From Kryptolebias marmoratus (taxonomy: Eukaryota; Chordata; Actinopteri; Cyprinodontiformes; Rivulidae): DNA of 64,000 bases. Shown here in pieces: positions 40,005 through 53,134 of this stretch (the stretch's first letter is position 1; every line of letters begins with the position of its first letter). The translations under genes and the position numbers were made by a program. Below the pieces are notes generated by a model. The model saw nothing but the letters and a program-made list of their open reading frames with translations. It searched no databases and was not told the DNA's origin. The stretch covers positions 18,665,431-18,729,430 of the forward strand of contig NC_051444.1 of NCBI RefSeq assembly GCF_001649575.2. Direction: 5' to 3'.

Positions 40005-40100
40005 CTTTGTGTGGAGGACGGAGAAGATGAAGAGCAGCTTGTTGACACTGATCTGAAGTGAACTCTCTGCCTCGCTTTATGAAGATCAAAGGTTGGCGTG
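40005..40100 (-). promoter_or_regulatory. candidate abcc12 noncoding first exon and promoter
   Basis: abcc12 coding exon 1 begins with an acceptor, so an upstream leader exon must exist. On the minus strand, a block near 40100-40005 ends with a plausible donor, CACAAAG/GTACTG, and has CATAAAGC as a weak TATA-like motif upstream. Orientation and distance (about 2.2 kb) fit, but other donors could serve. Confidence 0.25.
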
Positions 40101-40773
40101 GTCAGAGGTAAACGTCCTCCTGCTCCTTCCTTATGGCGCAAATGACAAACCAATTAAAATCCCTTACAGTAGATGAGACGGCATCACGGGGACTGCTGCC
40201 GCGGGCATTTGGTTTAAACACTAATTTAAAGAAAATAATAAAACAGGTAACTTCACAGGATCTACAAGCTGACGTTGGGTTTCTGCTCACGCCAAGAGAA
40301 GTGTTTAAAATATCTCGAATCTTAAAGTGATTTTGCATTAACGATCTGGGTGATCCAGGTGTTTTGTATCAATATCTTTAAAAAAGTCTGAATGTTCAGA
40401 TTTTAGATTTTGTGTCAAATTAATGATTGTTTTTCTGCATGGCTGAATGAACCTGAACATGTTTGAACTTAGGTAAGAAGGATAAATCAACATATGTACC
40501 AAAAAATCACTGAACTGCTAATTCTTTAGTCATTTTGGTAGAAACTAAGCTTTTTGGTTAAAACATTTGTTTTTTTGTTTTTTTTTACCTTTATTGCCAT
40601 CACATCTAATGAATTGTTGATCATAATTGCATCCAGCTGTAGTTGGACTTTGTAAATAACTAAACTAACGACAATAAGTGCACTTTGTGAAAGCAACTGG
40701 GATGGAAAAGCCCATGTGTTGTTCCACTTCAGCTGCTTTCTCATCATTAGCTCAGATGCGGACGGTTGGATGG

Positions 40774-40798
40774 TTGTGTGTGTGTGTGTGTGTGTGTA
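40774..40798. repeat. (GT)n microsatellite
   Basis: About 12 GT units. Confidence 0.9.
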
Positions 40799-40929
40799 CC
40801 TTGGCCAGAGCTGCTTCTGATGGTCGTCAAAGACGAGAATATTTAGGAATCATCTACTACCTCTTTTTTGGTAACGCACAGGAGCCAGTGAATGTAAAAT
40901 CCACCTAACTTATTGCGTAATCCATGTTT

Positions 40930-41228
40930 TCCTTGTGTGTGTGAGGGCTGGATGCAGGATGAGGCAGTTAGTTATCGCTGCCGCAGGTTGAACTCCCAGC
41001 TGGGGCCTTTGTGCATTGAGTTCACGTGTTCTCCTCGTACAGGTGTGGGTTACATGTTAGGATGACTGTCATTAGGTGAAAGGGTGAATGGCTGCTTGTC
41101 TCTGTGTGTCCCTGTGCTGAGACTGGAGACCTGTCCAAGGAGAACCCCGCCTCTCTCTTAATGACCACTGCAGATAGACACCAGGCATCCTGGCCCTGGA
41201 ACGAGCAGGTAAAGGAAACAGATGGATA
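40930..41228 (+). repeat. SINE/LINE-tail-like dispersed repeat, second copy
   Basis: Contains GGTTGAACTCCCAGCTGGGG, GTGAATGGCTGCTTGTCTCT, GACCTGTCCAAGG, CCCCGCCTCTC and a GATGGATA tail, in the same order as the copy at 33062-33330. A tRNA-like 5' portion is preserved here. Confidence 0.6.
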
Positions 41229-41880
41229 TGCTTCAAATCTGTTCAAATAATTAGAAATCAGCTCCAGTATATAAACATCTATGAACACAGGTAAATATAT
41301 ATATAATATATATATTTCAGTTCCGAAGAACACAAAGAGGTAAAAACATTCAGCATCTCTCTCCACCTAACTCAAGCTTTAATACCTGAGCTAATAATGC
41401 TCCACATGTAGGTGAGTTAAAGCACATATAGTTTACAGTAAAAGAAAACAGATGACACCAACAAACCAAACGTATTCTTGACCATCAGCTACGTTTCCCT
41501 TAAACCACAGCTTTTATTGGTGCTATAAGTGATCTAGATAAGCTCACAGAGAGTTTCATATCTTCAGGGTAACATCTGATTTATGCTGCACTGTTTTTAC
41601 AGGAGCCGGACAGCACTTACTTTAAGAAGCTCTCCACCTACTGGACACGAGCTGGTACTACAGGTTACAGAGACAGAGGAGAAAGTGTTTCTGCAGCAGC
41701 TAATAAAAGGTTTGCAACAAGCAGAAAGTCATGTCACAGGGAAGGCGAGTCGCAAGTAAGTGAATTTTAGGCAGCAACCTTATTTCCTTTAAAGACAAGA
41801 ATCCAAATTTTCCAGATTTTCTCCTGAATCAACATTTGACAAGACCTGGGCCAGCTGAGACAGCATCGCTCAGCATTTTC

Positions 41881-42172
41881 TTCAAAGGTGGGGTCCGGAG
41901 CCCCCCGTGGGTCATGAGGCATGCTGGGAGGTGATATTCAGAAATCAGAAATGATATTTTAAATGTTATAAAATATAAAAAGCTATAAAGAATAAATTGA
42001 TAAAAAAAAAAACACTTTAACATTTGATAGGCTGTTTGTGCTGTTATTGTATTTTGTTTTGTTTTTTAACTTCTTAGCCACGTTTGTCCACTTCAGCCAC
42101 CAGTAACTGGAGCTGTAAGTTTCCGCTGCTGTGATCTTTTGGGTCAGAACCTGAAAAGTTTAGGAACCAGCA
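41881..42172. mobile_element. hAT-like non-autonomous remnant, second copy
   Basis: GGTGGGGTCCGGAGCCCCCC, GTGGGTCATGAG at the left and TTTTGGGTCAGAACC, AGTTTAGGAACCAGC at the right parallel the element at 39031-39210, with AT-rich filler between. Confidence 0.4.
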
Positions 42173-43789
42173 TTTAAGTTACACCTAATGATGTAAATCT
42201 GACTTCCAGAGGTTCAGAAGAGCTAATAAGCAGTCCAAGTTCAGGCACACTGTGGCACGAATTCTGCAAAACGCTGATATTTTCCAAATATCTGAATATT
42301 TTTCTTCTAAAACCGTGGCCTATACATATTCAATCTGAGGAAAAAAATCTACAGATAAATGTGATTAAAATCCCAGGAGATGAACAGTTTCTGAAGATTT
42401 CTTAAAAAAAATCCAAGCTGGACTGAAGCTGTTTAATTGGCTGATTTAACCTGGTGTGGTTGAAATGATGAGGAAGTGTTACATGAAAAATAATGTTCAG
42501 CATTTAAAACGCTGTTTTTAGGACGACTGCAATGTTGGAGCCATTTTTTCCCTCAGGACTAGAGGAAAAGATCTATAGAGCAGTTAGTTAGTAACACTGT
42601 GTTTAAATAAGTGTGAAGCTGAAGGAGGGGGGGAGGGTCCTCTTCAGGCTCCTTCTGAGTCGACTCTGTTTTTCTTCCACCCATCTCAGATTTTGTGCTC
42701 CTACAGAAAGAAAGAAAATGTAACAACGCTGCAAAAACACGTTCACTAAAACGGTTTTGTTACATGAGCAGCTAGTTTTTGGATTAAAGGCTCTGATTCT
42801 TAAAAGAAAAAGTGTTCAAGTATATGCTAATGTCATCTCATCGGTGAGAAATAATCATGATGGTTCAGTTTTAAAGTAAACATTTAGAAACATTAATAGC
42901 TGTTTAGGCAGAGTTATGTAACTGTTACATTTATACATCTTCTGCTCTGAGTTTGCCGGCAAACTGAATGTTTTACCTTCAAATCCAGCAGTCTTTATCA
43001 CAAAAACCCCTAATTTGTTTCATTTCTGGTTGGTTGATGGTGCGCCTGTACATCAAGTAATACTTTTCATTATTTATAAATATGTAAAATAAAAATAAAA
43101 AACAGATTGCATTTGTGCAAAGAGGAGAAAAGACGCTTATAATTGTTAAAAAACTTTATTTACACCTAAGCCACTACAAAGCTGTGGCTAAAATACAAAA
43201 CAGGGGCGGGACTTCACCCACGTCCCAAAAATATTCTGATCCTTTCCAGATTACTAATATGAAAACAGAGCCAAGAGCCTACAAATATATGTGTTTCAAA
43301 GTGTTTGAAAGATTTATTTTAATGCCTTTAACTTTTACTATTAAAAGTAATAAATCAGTTGGAACAACTTATTGCTTCAGCTGTTGTCCTATTCAAGTTT
43401 ATTTAGAGTTTGATTAAAAGGTTTTATTCTAAACTAAGATCCCAGAATAAATAAAGAGACACCTTTTACAGCATCACCCTGCTCTCCACCCATGATGTTG
43501 GTAAAAAAAAAGAGGACAATGCTGATTCCTCGTGTGTCCAGTAGATGGCACTGTGTTGTTCCAGACAACACTGCGACCTTCCCTCCTGTAGAAGGTCTCT
43601 GTCAAGGTCTTTTGTTTGGCAAAGTTTTTAAAACCCCTGAGGAATAATTTTTAAAAAGACCAAAACAAAAATCTCAGTGAGGTGTTTGAACACTTTTCAT
43701 CTGCTTCAACAAATCATTTTAACCTCATTTGTTCAGCTTTTTATTGCCCACCGCCTAAAGGAAAAAAGGCAGGCGATCGATAATGTTTC

Positions 43790-44160
43790 TGCCTGTGTCT
43801 GCCTGTTAGTAAAATATCTCATGAGCAACTAGGTGGACTTTAATGAAAGCAATCACGGGGTGTTCATCTACAACTGATTAACTTTTAACGTCAACCCAGT
43901 TAAAGATGGCCAACGCAGCTAATCGACCTTGGCGCACCCAAAAATGCTCAAAACTCGGTCAGTTTTACAGATATTTAGGTGAGATTTGACGTGGTAGTAG
44001 CTGAGAGTCATCCACAACACATACTCTGAGCGTGAGGTTGCACATAATGTGATTTTCAAAGATCCAAACGGCTACAAACGCCATCACTTCTCCTCATAAG
44101 CTGAAACTCTGGTATGAAAGGTGGTGAATGATATGCATTAATTCAAAGAATGCTAGGCCT
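43790..44160 (+). repeat. dispersed repeat family C, copy 3
   Basis: Contains TTAGTAAAATATCTCATGAG, ACTTTAATGAAAGCAATCA, AAGATGGCCAACGCAGCTAA, CAGTTTTACAGATATTTAGG, GTGGTAGTAGCTGAGAGTCA and ends with AATGCTAGGCCTT. Confidence 0.75.
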
Positions 44161-44298
44161 TAAGTTTGATTTCTTCTGGTTTTACTCTTCTAGAAGCATG
44201 TTTTCCATGGTAATCAAAGACAACCTGAGTAGGGTGACCACTTCTTCCTCTGTGCTGCAAAGACGGCTGCAGGTTGTTGTTTTTTTTCTTTAAGTCTC

Positions 44299-44476
44299 TT
44301 AGCAGTAGAAATCCAGCCCATGTTTGGGTGGATGCTGGGAGGAGCTGGTGGTCTTCTCCGAAGCCTCAGCAGGATCAGGGTCGCCCGTCAGTTCTGGGTC
44401 CAGCAGAGTCTCCCTCATCTGCCGGTTCTCCCGCGCCGCTGCCTGCCACACCACCTGCAGCTCCTCCTCCACCTCC
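44299..44476 (-). CDS. unidentified coiled-coil protein, last coding exon
   Basis: After the acceptor TCTCCTGCAG (44486-44477), the frame runs 58 codons to TAA at 44301-44299. It opens with a coiled-coil segment EVEEELQVVWQAAARENRQM, followed by a polar tail rich in Ser, Pro and Asp and the ending KHGLDFYC. The first base completes the Arg codon left open by the exon at 53283-53135, so the two join as LLQFKR-EVEEELQVVW with no frame break. The heptad pattern continues across the junction. I do not recognise the protein; coiled-coil centrosomal or ciliary proteins are a guess only. The intron between the two exons is 8.7 kb. Confidence 0.72.
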
Positions 44477-44757
44477 CTGCAGGAGAAGAAACAAGGAAAT
44501 GAAGTTGGTCTGTCGCATTTGCTTCATTCGCACTCGGTCAGAGTCTGCAGATTTTGATGGCAGGGAAATCTCTGCAGAGGGGTTCTGGAGAAAACGTAGC
44601 ATAAAGGGTCTGTGTGAAATTGGCTTTAAATAACTTCTGAGATGTCTTCGGCTGTTTCTTCTTGCATTTATGCAAGTCTGAGAGGATCGGCTGAGGATGG
44701 GAAAGAAATGTTTAAAGAATAGTTCAAATCTTTTGAAGTGAGAACGGTAATATCATA

Positions 44758-45233
44758 CCTGTTGTAGATAGCTCTTTCAACAATTTCAGATAAAAAACAG
44801 AGTTCAAGTCTGATCAGACTGATGAGCTAACGGCTAGTCTGAGCAGGGCTAAGACTAAAGTGGACTGCTGCCATCAAACACAGTAAGCCAGCACCGTTTT
44901 ATAAACCTTTCCACTGCCTTCTGTTTCGCATTACATGGTTCTTTAAAGTGAAATTTATGGTTATTTGCAAACGCAAATGGCGGCAGCGGCAGCTAGCTGT
45001 TGCACATCTGGTGCAGCCTTGGGCACTTCCTGCAGAAAGGCCATAATATTTTAGTTTTTTCTCAGATTAACTGTGTTAATGGTGGTGTTAAGGTTTAAAA
45101 ATAGCATTTGTATGAGCTGCTGAAACATTTTGGAGACTGGAGCATTCAGACCACCCATTAGCTCATCATTTCAGTCAGAATTAAACTCTATTTCTCCAAA
45201 CCGAGGCTGTTCAAGAGCTATCTGCAACATGTA
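44758..45233. repeat. fold-back (MITE-like) repeat, family A copy 2
   Basis: The left end CCTGTTGTAGATAGCTCTTT and right end AGAGCTATCTGCAACATG are inverted. Both arms share GATCAGACTGATGAGCTAAC-type blocks. Ends, arm content and the internal block GTTAAGGTTTAAAAATAGC match the copy at 1481-1963. Confidence 0.65.
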
Positions 45234-45984
45234 AGACGTTTTTTAGGCACTGGGCACTGATATTGGTAAGGACAGATCTGACACATCATCAGTGCTTTTA
45301 GAAAAGACAGACCCATCTGTGAGAGAGCACTTCTGCTTTTCGAACCTTCATCAGTGGGCTGTAACAACCTTTTCTGTCATATACATCACTCTGACTGGCT
45401 AAACTCAGACCTGGTGAAATACTCGACTGGATTAAACCTCAACGATCACAAACGCTGGCTTACCAGCGGCCAGGATCCTGAAGGGAAACATAAAGCCTTA
45501 AAAAATGCCCCTACGAGGAACCCCTGTCCTCCATTTTAGAATGAATCTTTAAACACGAGCACTTCCTCAAGTTCGTTCAAGTTCATTCATCAGGCACAAA
45601 GCAGCCCCGAGTGTTTCTCAGTGAGTCACTTCAGGTTGTTGCATTCAGATTGTTAAACTGAATTCCAAGCATGGGACTTGTGTTCAGGACTGACCTTGGG
45701 TCTGTTTGTTTTTTCCACTTCCTACTTTTCATTCACTTGGTCTTTATTTTGGCTTTGCTTTTCTCTACCAGCACTTTGTAAGGATGTGATTACAGTTCGA
45801 AAAACCTCCACTGAAATACAGAATCAGAGTAACGAAGGACATTTTAATCACAAAAAAAAAATGCTGAATTTTTTCTGTTGCTACAGCTGTCATAAACCAC
45901 CCTGTGTGTTAAAATGAAGATGCCTTGACATGCTCTGATTGCAAGCCCATGGAGTCATTCACATCATAAAAAAATATTTGTTTC

Positions 45985-46535
45985 AGTTCCATCGAGCCTT
46001 GTTAGCTGGTAGGACCAGAGCTGGACTCTGGGAGCAGCTGAGGGGTATCGGCGGGCCAAGCGAGCTGCAACCCTGCCTGTTGCAGAGGCGAAGGCTTGGA
46101 TGTGGGAGTTTTAAGAAGATTCTAGTAAACAGTCAGGTGGCTGAAGTGGGGGAAGCATAGCTTTACCTTCACTGTGTATAGTGAAGGTGGGGTGCTGATT
46201 GTGGGTCAAAATGAGTTTTCTCCTCAGGATAGCTGGGCTCTCACTTAGAGACAGGGTGAGGAGTTTGGTTATCCAGGACGGACTCGGAATAGAGCTGCTG
46301 CTCCTCCACATTGAGAGGAGCAAGTTGAGGCGGACTCCTCCCTAGGGAGGTGTTCTGAGCATGTCCAACCGGGAGGAGACCCCAGGGAAGTCTCTCCAGC
46401 GTGTCCGGGGTCTATGTTTCTCTCCTGGCCTGGGAACACCTTGGAATCCTCCCGGACGAGCTGGAAGAGAGATGTCTGGGCGTCCCTGCTGAAGCTGCTG
46501 CTCCCACGACCCGACGCCAAAATAAGCAGCAGATA
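45985..46535 (+). mobile_element. decayed LINE, 3' end of reverse transcriptase ORF
   Basis: Pieces of the conserved C-terminal region of a fish non-LTR retrotransposon are readable in shifting frames. They are a DRVRSLVIQDGLGIELLLLH-like block near 46250-46315, IERSKLRR, a Gly/Arg-rich block ending near 46410, and LAWEHLGILPDELEERCLGV near 46424-46483. Stops and frameshifts make it non-functional. The LINE clade is not determined. Confidence 0.7.
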
Positions 46536-47874
46536 ATGGACGGATATTTGTTTCACTGCATTAGAACCAAAGGCACCATCTTAGCACGAGAACCAGTAAA
46601 CTCATATGTTGCTGTAGATTTTAATTGGTTAATGCATCAGCTTGGCATGAATACTAAAGCTGCTTTACAGCCTTGCCTTGTATGCATCCTTGTGGAATCT
46701 CTGAATCTTTTAACAGTGTTACATGAAACACATGGTGCTTGAAAATACAGATAGATTCAGAAAGCTGGTAAATCATCGCTGGAGTGTGTTGTTCTTGTGT
46801 GTTCCAATGGCTGATGGCTTAAAGCTACTCTGTCGACGCAGCTGGCAGCCCCAGTCTGCCTGTCGTGATTGTACAACACAAATATTGCACATAGATATTT
46901 AACACGTTTTCTTTGAGGCTCAACTGAGCAATTTTTTGTTTGTGTCTCGTGAACCTATTGATTCCACAGCATTCATCGAGCCTCAACCACATTGGCAGAA
47001 GATGAAAGGCTCATGTGAATATTTAAACATGGCCAAAGGCGTGATTTTAAAGGAAGTGAAAAAACTTCTCATCACTGTTTAGGCCCGAGGACTGGTTTCC
47101 TTAAATTTGATTTATTTAGCTCTCGGGTAAGTGCAAATATGTTTGGAGAACATGACTGTGAGAAAAATAAGAGGAAATCTTTTTTTTTTTATCATTATTA
47201 TTATTATTATTATAAATGTGTTTCAGAGTGATAGAAGGAACACATGCCACCTTCTCCTCAGACCTCAGCTCATGTCTTAATGCCTAAATGTTGGTTTTAA
47301 GAAAAGAAATCTCAGTCCGAAACTTCCACATCTAAATAAAGTGTGTTGTGTTTGTTTTTGTAGTAAAAAAAAACATGTAAATTTTATTGTTTCACAGAAT
47401 AAAACTCTAAATCCTTTGTTAACACTCAACAGTGCTCACTCAGTCAGTGCAGCCAATAAAAACGACGACCAAAGCAGGCTAAATTATTCAAAAGGAAAAA
47501 GACAACAAAGAACACAAAAGGAAACCAAGTGGCAGCCCGAGTTCACTACAAGGGTGAATGGAAACATAAGAGCCTTTACGCAAGAGGAAGTGGAGTCAAC
47601 AAGTAAAACACGTAAAAAGAAGAGGAAGAGGAAAAAAAATATTTGGGAGAAGCTTTTTTTTTTTTTTAAATATACAGATTAACATTCCCCTTTATTGTTT
47701 GTGGTATAAGTGGTTATTCTGGACATTTACGGCCTGCTTTGTGTTAAAATGTGCACATCGAGCACTAAAGATATACTAATAAAACCTCATAGCTCTGTTA
47801 AGCCTTTCCTGAAACTTTAGTTATCAATAACTGGAGGACTTTGTTTTTATTTGACTCGTTTCTATCAGGTCTGT

Positions 47875-48340
47875 GGATGGAGGTGTTGGAGGATTTGGAC
47901 CCAGAACGCAGACCAACAGAAGGAGCTCAGAAGTAAAACTAATTTATTTGATAAAAAAACAAAAACAAAAGGCTGACATGACAGCAGAAACTAATAGCAG
48001 AGATCACAGGGAGCATGCAGAGGGAAACACGAGGAAAACCAGACGGAGCATTTCAGCAACAATAAATCGGTGAGTGATGGAGGCTGAGGAACAGCTTGTA
48101 TGGACTGAGGTAACGAGGGAGTGGACACAGATGACAGATTACTAATCAGGACCAGGTGCGGGTGGTTAACTGCTGAGGGAGGGTGAGCGATGGCACAGGG
48201 AGCAAAAGAACATAACAGGGAAAAGACAAAAACACACGGATCACAAGAAGAAAAAACAGAACTACAGAAACACGAACAATAAACCTAATATAAAAGATTA
48301 CCCCAAAAAGTAACTCAAACACTCTAATCCTAACAGTTTC
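47875..48340. repeat. dispersed repeat family D, copy 2
   Basis: Shares GGCACAGGGAGCAAAAGAAC, a run of A-rich sequence and the ending AATCCTAACAG with the copy at 33385-33656. Confidence 0.5.
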
Positions 48341-49989
48341 TCTCCTGTCAATTTCTCTGAGTTAACTTTAAACATAAATCCATTTGTCATGTGCATGAGG
48401 AGGAGTTGCTCCAACACTCGAACTTTACTTACTTGACGCCCCTGCTTCCTCTCAGATCCACTGTCATCACTGTCAATTTAACGCTTGTTTTCATATTACC
48501 GCAGACCTTTTCTCTAATATTCTGGGTCATCGCATGTCATTAAAGGTCTTAGAAATGCACAACCATGATCAGAAAAACTGAATTTATTCATCCTGAGTAG
48601 CTTAAGCCAAAAAAAAGCTGTGATCCTCAGCGGTCCTAATAGAACAACTGGACACCAACAGGAACTTCATGGAAACCCAGGGAATAAACTAATGTCTGAA
48701 ACTGTTTATGCTTTGTTGGCTTTATCCACGAGGTCAATTCAGAGCACTATCATCATGTTAAATAAAGACAGCTGTGTACAGGGCTATATATATATATATA
48801 TATGTATAAATATGGTTTACACTTGAACAAAACATTCTCATACAATTCAACAATCCGCTGATGTCAGCTATGCTAAACCCTGCTGCACACACACATTTTA
48901 AACAGAATCTATACCTAATCTGAATAATATAATAGGAATAAAATCATTTCACTTGGCTGGCTCTGAAAAGAAAATTAAATGAAACTGGAGCTCTTTATCA
49001 AGAGGAAGATGTTAAGATAAAGAAATAACATTTAATGCTGTTTGATGCACTCATGTAAGCTTTGAGACTGTGTCTATCTGTTTTTAAGTAATCTATATTG
49101 ACTTAGAGAGAAGCACAGTCTGTATTTCTCAGGGCAGAGATGTTGGTCAAGGTCTTAAACACCACAGTGCTGGTTGAAACCAGATTCTGTCTCAGGTGTT
49201 CTGTTTAGTAAAATGTAAACCTTTGAATGAACCAGCTGCTCGGACGCAGAGGGGGACTCCCAGCATGCAATAAACAGACAGACATTCTGTTAGTTGGAGC
49301 ATCCAGAATCTGTTAAAGAATGAGTTTGCTCTCCCTTGTCTACGAGTGTAATAAACTTTTACTCTTCAGAAGATTCTCAGTTTGTGCCTGGATTATCATT
49401 TCTTCTTCCACAACAGAAAAACAAATTAAAAAACTTGTGAAGTCTTTTTAAAGGCTGCTTTCTGTTTCCATAAAGCAGATCTGTTCATGTCTTTGTGGCA
49501 AGGTAATGGGGTGGGGGAGAAAAGTCTGCATTTAGAGAAAAATAGAGCTGCGTTTAAAGAAGGGGGAGAAAAAAAATCGAGATCTGAAGGATAAATCCTC
49601 TCCAGAGCTCCACGAAGTCTCAGGCAGTGCCGTCTCCCCGGAGGGTACGCAGAACTCAGCTGGCAGGCAGCAATCACAACCTATCAGCATCTTTGCAGCT
49701 GTTTCACGGGCAGAATACAAATCAGTGGATCAGATGGGGAGGGGAATGACTCAGAGATAGATTTTTCCTCGGCCTGAAAGTAAGAAATTTCTCTTCGGTC
49801 TAGTGAATTGCTTCTGATGCCCCACCAGAGAATAAAGTAAACTTGTTTGCTCACAATAAGCAGAAATATAGGAGCTCACCACCAGCAGCTCAAGTTTTTT
49901 CAGACCATTTTTCCTATCTACACTTGTCCTAGTGACTTGATAAAGCTAATATAGCAGTCATATATATAATATATCTTTTCAGAGTGGAT

Positions 49990-50070
49990 AAGTATGTCTC
50001 ATTCAGGAGGACAATGATCCCAAACTCTGGACCTCAACCTGCTTGAAATGCTGCAGTGGGACCTAAAGAG
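49990..50070 (+). mobile_element. Tc1-like transposase scrap
   Basis: AGGACAATGATCCCAAACTC encodes the EDNDPK motif, followed by GACCTCAACCTGCTTGAAAT and GCAGTGGGACCTAAAG, equivalent to DLNLLEMLQWDLKR in Tc1 transposases. About 80 bases survive. Confidence 0.6.
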
Positions 50071-50526
50071 ATTTTTTTGTACCTCCTAATTAATCAAATA
50101 ACTCAAAAACTAACAACTGAATCTATTTTACAGTCAGATTTATGGTATCACATAGGGACGGTGTAACAATCCGGATCCCTCTCTGCCGTGCCGCGTCCTA
50201 GTCCTTCTGTTTCTCTAGTTGTCTCTGAAGCAAACGCAGGACATGTAACTACGTAAGGGACAGCCATTATCGCCACAGATGGACATGCTGTCATACCGAT
50301 GACAGACATCCTGGCTCCAATTAGTTTGCTCTGGGTCGCTGCGACAAAGCTACTGCTCAACAGGACACTTCAGGTGCATCTGCAACGAAACAAATGCGCA
50401 CAAATCTCAATAAGCTGACGCAAAGTTGTAAAGAAGAGTGGGCCAAACTGCTGGACTAGGTTCATGCAGAAGATAATTACTTCAAAGCATTGCTCTACAA
50501 GCAGCTGATTTATTGAATGTGCTCAG

Positions 50527-50550
50527 TTTTTTTTTTTTTTTTTTTTTTTT
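50527..50550. repeat. poly-T tract
   Basis: About 24 T. Confidence 0.95.
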
Positions 50551-53019
50551 ACACTCCTGCATTTTGCTTTTAGTTCTTGGTAAATAAGTACTGGCACATT
50601 GTAAAAGGTTACAATAAAAACCTATAGAGTTGGTTTAAAATCCTGCTGCGTAGAATGTAAAAATTGAAGAGCGAGCACATGTGGTTCCATGTGACGGTCA
50701 AACGTTGACCGGGTTAAAAGCTCCGGTTTAATCTAGGATTTTTTAAAAAACTGTTACAAAGACGTCAGAAAACGAACACAAAGATACGTGCTGTACGTCG
50801 TATTACTGATAAAAACAACAGTGAGTGTAACGTTCTTGGAAGGAAATCCTCAGTCTCAAAAGGCCTCTTTTCTTTTTTCTCCACAAACCACAAACCAAAA
50901 CAATAAACTTTCAATTCATCCCGCAGATTTTCCGGCACTGCTCCTGTGCGGCAGAGGAACGGTACGACAGGTGGATCGCTTGTATAAAGTCAGGTGTAAA
51001 AAGTCCCACAGAGCAGACGCACGGCCATGCTGTGGAGACATTAATCTTGGACCGGGACAAAAAAGGGAGCAGCCAGCAGAGACCTGTCTGAGCACCTGAC
51101 TGTAGAAGAGCATCTAGAAGGACATCTGTTCAGCGCTGCCTCTCGAGAACGAAGCACGCGGCGTTTCGTGCATCTAGGTGATCATAAAAGCTGATCGTGA
51201 TAAGAGAGGCTTCATCATAACTGATAGGATCTGTTCCTCTCTGTTACAACCCAACATCTTTTCTTTTTTTTTAACCGCGTGGATTGGATCCAAGCTGGAA
51301 CTTCAAGGCATAAAATATTGAAATAAACTAAGAAAATCTGAATTAAAAGCACGGCCGACCTTGCTGAGATCAGCCGGTGACATATGAGGTAATGTGCCTG
51401 ATTTGTCATTACGATGCCCTCCAGGCAGAGCAGGACGGACTCTTTAAAGAATTTGATTAGCTTGCTTTCATTTGATAGCAGCAGGCAGCGGGCCAAGAGG
51501 CAAATCTAAAAACAGACTGACAGGGGAAGAAAGATGAAGTGCTCGATTGTTTGCGAGGCACCAGAATCCCCGCCGAAGCCTGGCGTTTAGGCTGGTTTGT
51601 GTAAGGTCAGGTGTTACATGCCGGTGTTAAAAAGAATCAACAATACTGACAAATACATGCAGGAATGTGTCGATGTTCGCACGATCCAAAACCAACAACT
51701 ATGTGAGCATGGCTTGTTCACATCTGGGTTGGAGATATAAAATAAGCAAGTTAAAGCTGAATGAAATGTTATTTGGGCCGCTTAGAGCTTCTAATAACCC
51801 AGCCTGATGATTAAATGAATGTGACAACAAACAGCTGCGGCGTCAGGAGAGGATGTTAGTGTCAATCTGATGAATATAAATCAAACGTTCGCTTCTCACT
51901 TCTGCCCCCGAAGGGAAGCATTTTAGCTGTAAATCCTTGCAAACAAGTGCTGAAGGTGCAACGCAGTGCATTTATCAGACTCCATCTGTTTATTTATATT
52001 TCACCGGGCTCGGCTGTCTGCTGGAATCAGTGGCGTTTAGGGAAACGGAAGTGAACCAAAATATGGTTTCAGAAACTTTCCGTGGGCGATAATTATTAGC
52101 TAATAGGTGTGGTTATTAAATTATATTATTTTATTCGAGGTCTCCCTTGAAAAACGTGGCAATCTCCAGGGACTTACTGGCTCAACAACAAAGCTTCCCC
52201 ATTTTGGTAATAAAGAGTCAGACAACAGAAAATGCGAAAAAAGACGCAAAGCGAGCAAAAACTGACAAACTGCGACTCTCGTGTTCCTATTCATTACATT
52301 TTTTCTCTTAATTTCCACAAACACAAACGACTTGTTTCAGATTATTAACAGCTGAAGGAAGAACAAGGTTTAAAGACTTTTTTTTTTTTTTTGGGCACTG
52401 TTGAAGTCGAGATCTTCATCCAAAAGTTGAGTTATTACAGTTTGTTACAACCGGTAGAAGTCATACACTAATTTAGAAAAAAAAAAATCTAGTCTGGTCT
52501 CTTTATCTGGCTGGATCGGGCCATAAGACTTTATCGACATCTCAGCCCATGTGCTCCGACGCAAGGCATCATGGGAAGACCCTCTATGTGTGTGAAGTCA
52601 GTGTTCATACCTGATCTGTGCGTTTTCAGCTACACCCATGTGTGTTTGCACACCTGGTGGCTAACAGCCCGAGACGTCAGGATGTGTTTCTGTGTCTGAA
52701 GCAGGTAAACGTGTTTAGCGTTTTCGCAGCGGGAAGGCTGACGCTGTGCGTACAGTCGGGCACATCTGGGCTGCTGTTTTGCTACTCGACTGTAAAGTTT
52801 TGCCAACTGTGGGAATTTTTTTGTTTTATTTTTTTTGTGTGTGTAAGCAATCATTAAAAAAAATGTAGAGAACCACAAAGGAAAACCCTTCAATTTTTGG
52901 TTTTGAAACTTTTTGTTGATATTGAGCAAACTTATGTGGTGTCTGTCTCTGATGGGTAAATTAGACCCTAAATCAGTCTGTATCTGGCATCCCTGCTATT
53001 TAACTACACAAATCTCCCT

Positions 53020-53125
53020 CATTCACACATTATCTCTCTCCTCCTCCCTTTAACGGCCTCTTCTCTCTCTCTCTCCTCCCTCTCCTTCCCTCTCTCCCCT
53101 CCTTCTCTCTCTCCTCTCCTCACAC
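53020..53125. repeat. CT-rich low-complexity tract
   Basis: Strongly pyrimidine-biased plus strand (CTCTCT, TCCTCC) directly downstream of the donor of the 53135-53283 exon, so the transcript is purine-rich there. Confidence 0.85.
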
Positions 53126-53134
53126 CCCTCCTAC

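Larger units (their letters stand above)
37794..44298. other. upstream region of abcc12, transposon-rich
   Basis: No coding exon recognised. Contents in order: SINE-like fragment (38190-38290), hAT-like remnant (39031-39210), nested short palindromes (39576-39630), candidate abcc12 leader exon (40005-40100), (GT)n (40774-40798), SINE/LINE-tail repeat (40930-41228), second hAT-like remnant (41881-42172) and family C repeat (43790-44160). The abcc12 promoter and the 3' UTR of the coiled-coil gene should also be in here. Confidence 0.45.
44477..53134. other. 8.7 kb intron of the coiled-coil gene
   Basis: Contains a fold-back repeat (44758-45233), LINE fragment (about 45985-46535), family D repeat (47875-48340), (TA)n near 48785-48803, a Tc1 scrap (49990-50070) and a poly-T tract (50527-50550). 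The stretch 51500-52080 is repeat-poor and of balanced composition, and may be conserved noncoding DNA. 50150-50400 is similarly non-repetitive and unassigned. No further exon is needed, because the phases of the flanking exons match. Confidence 0.45.
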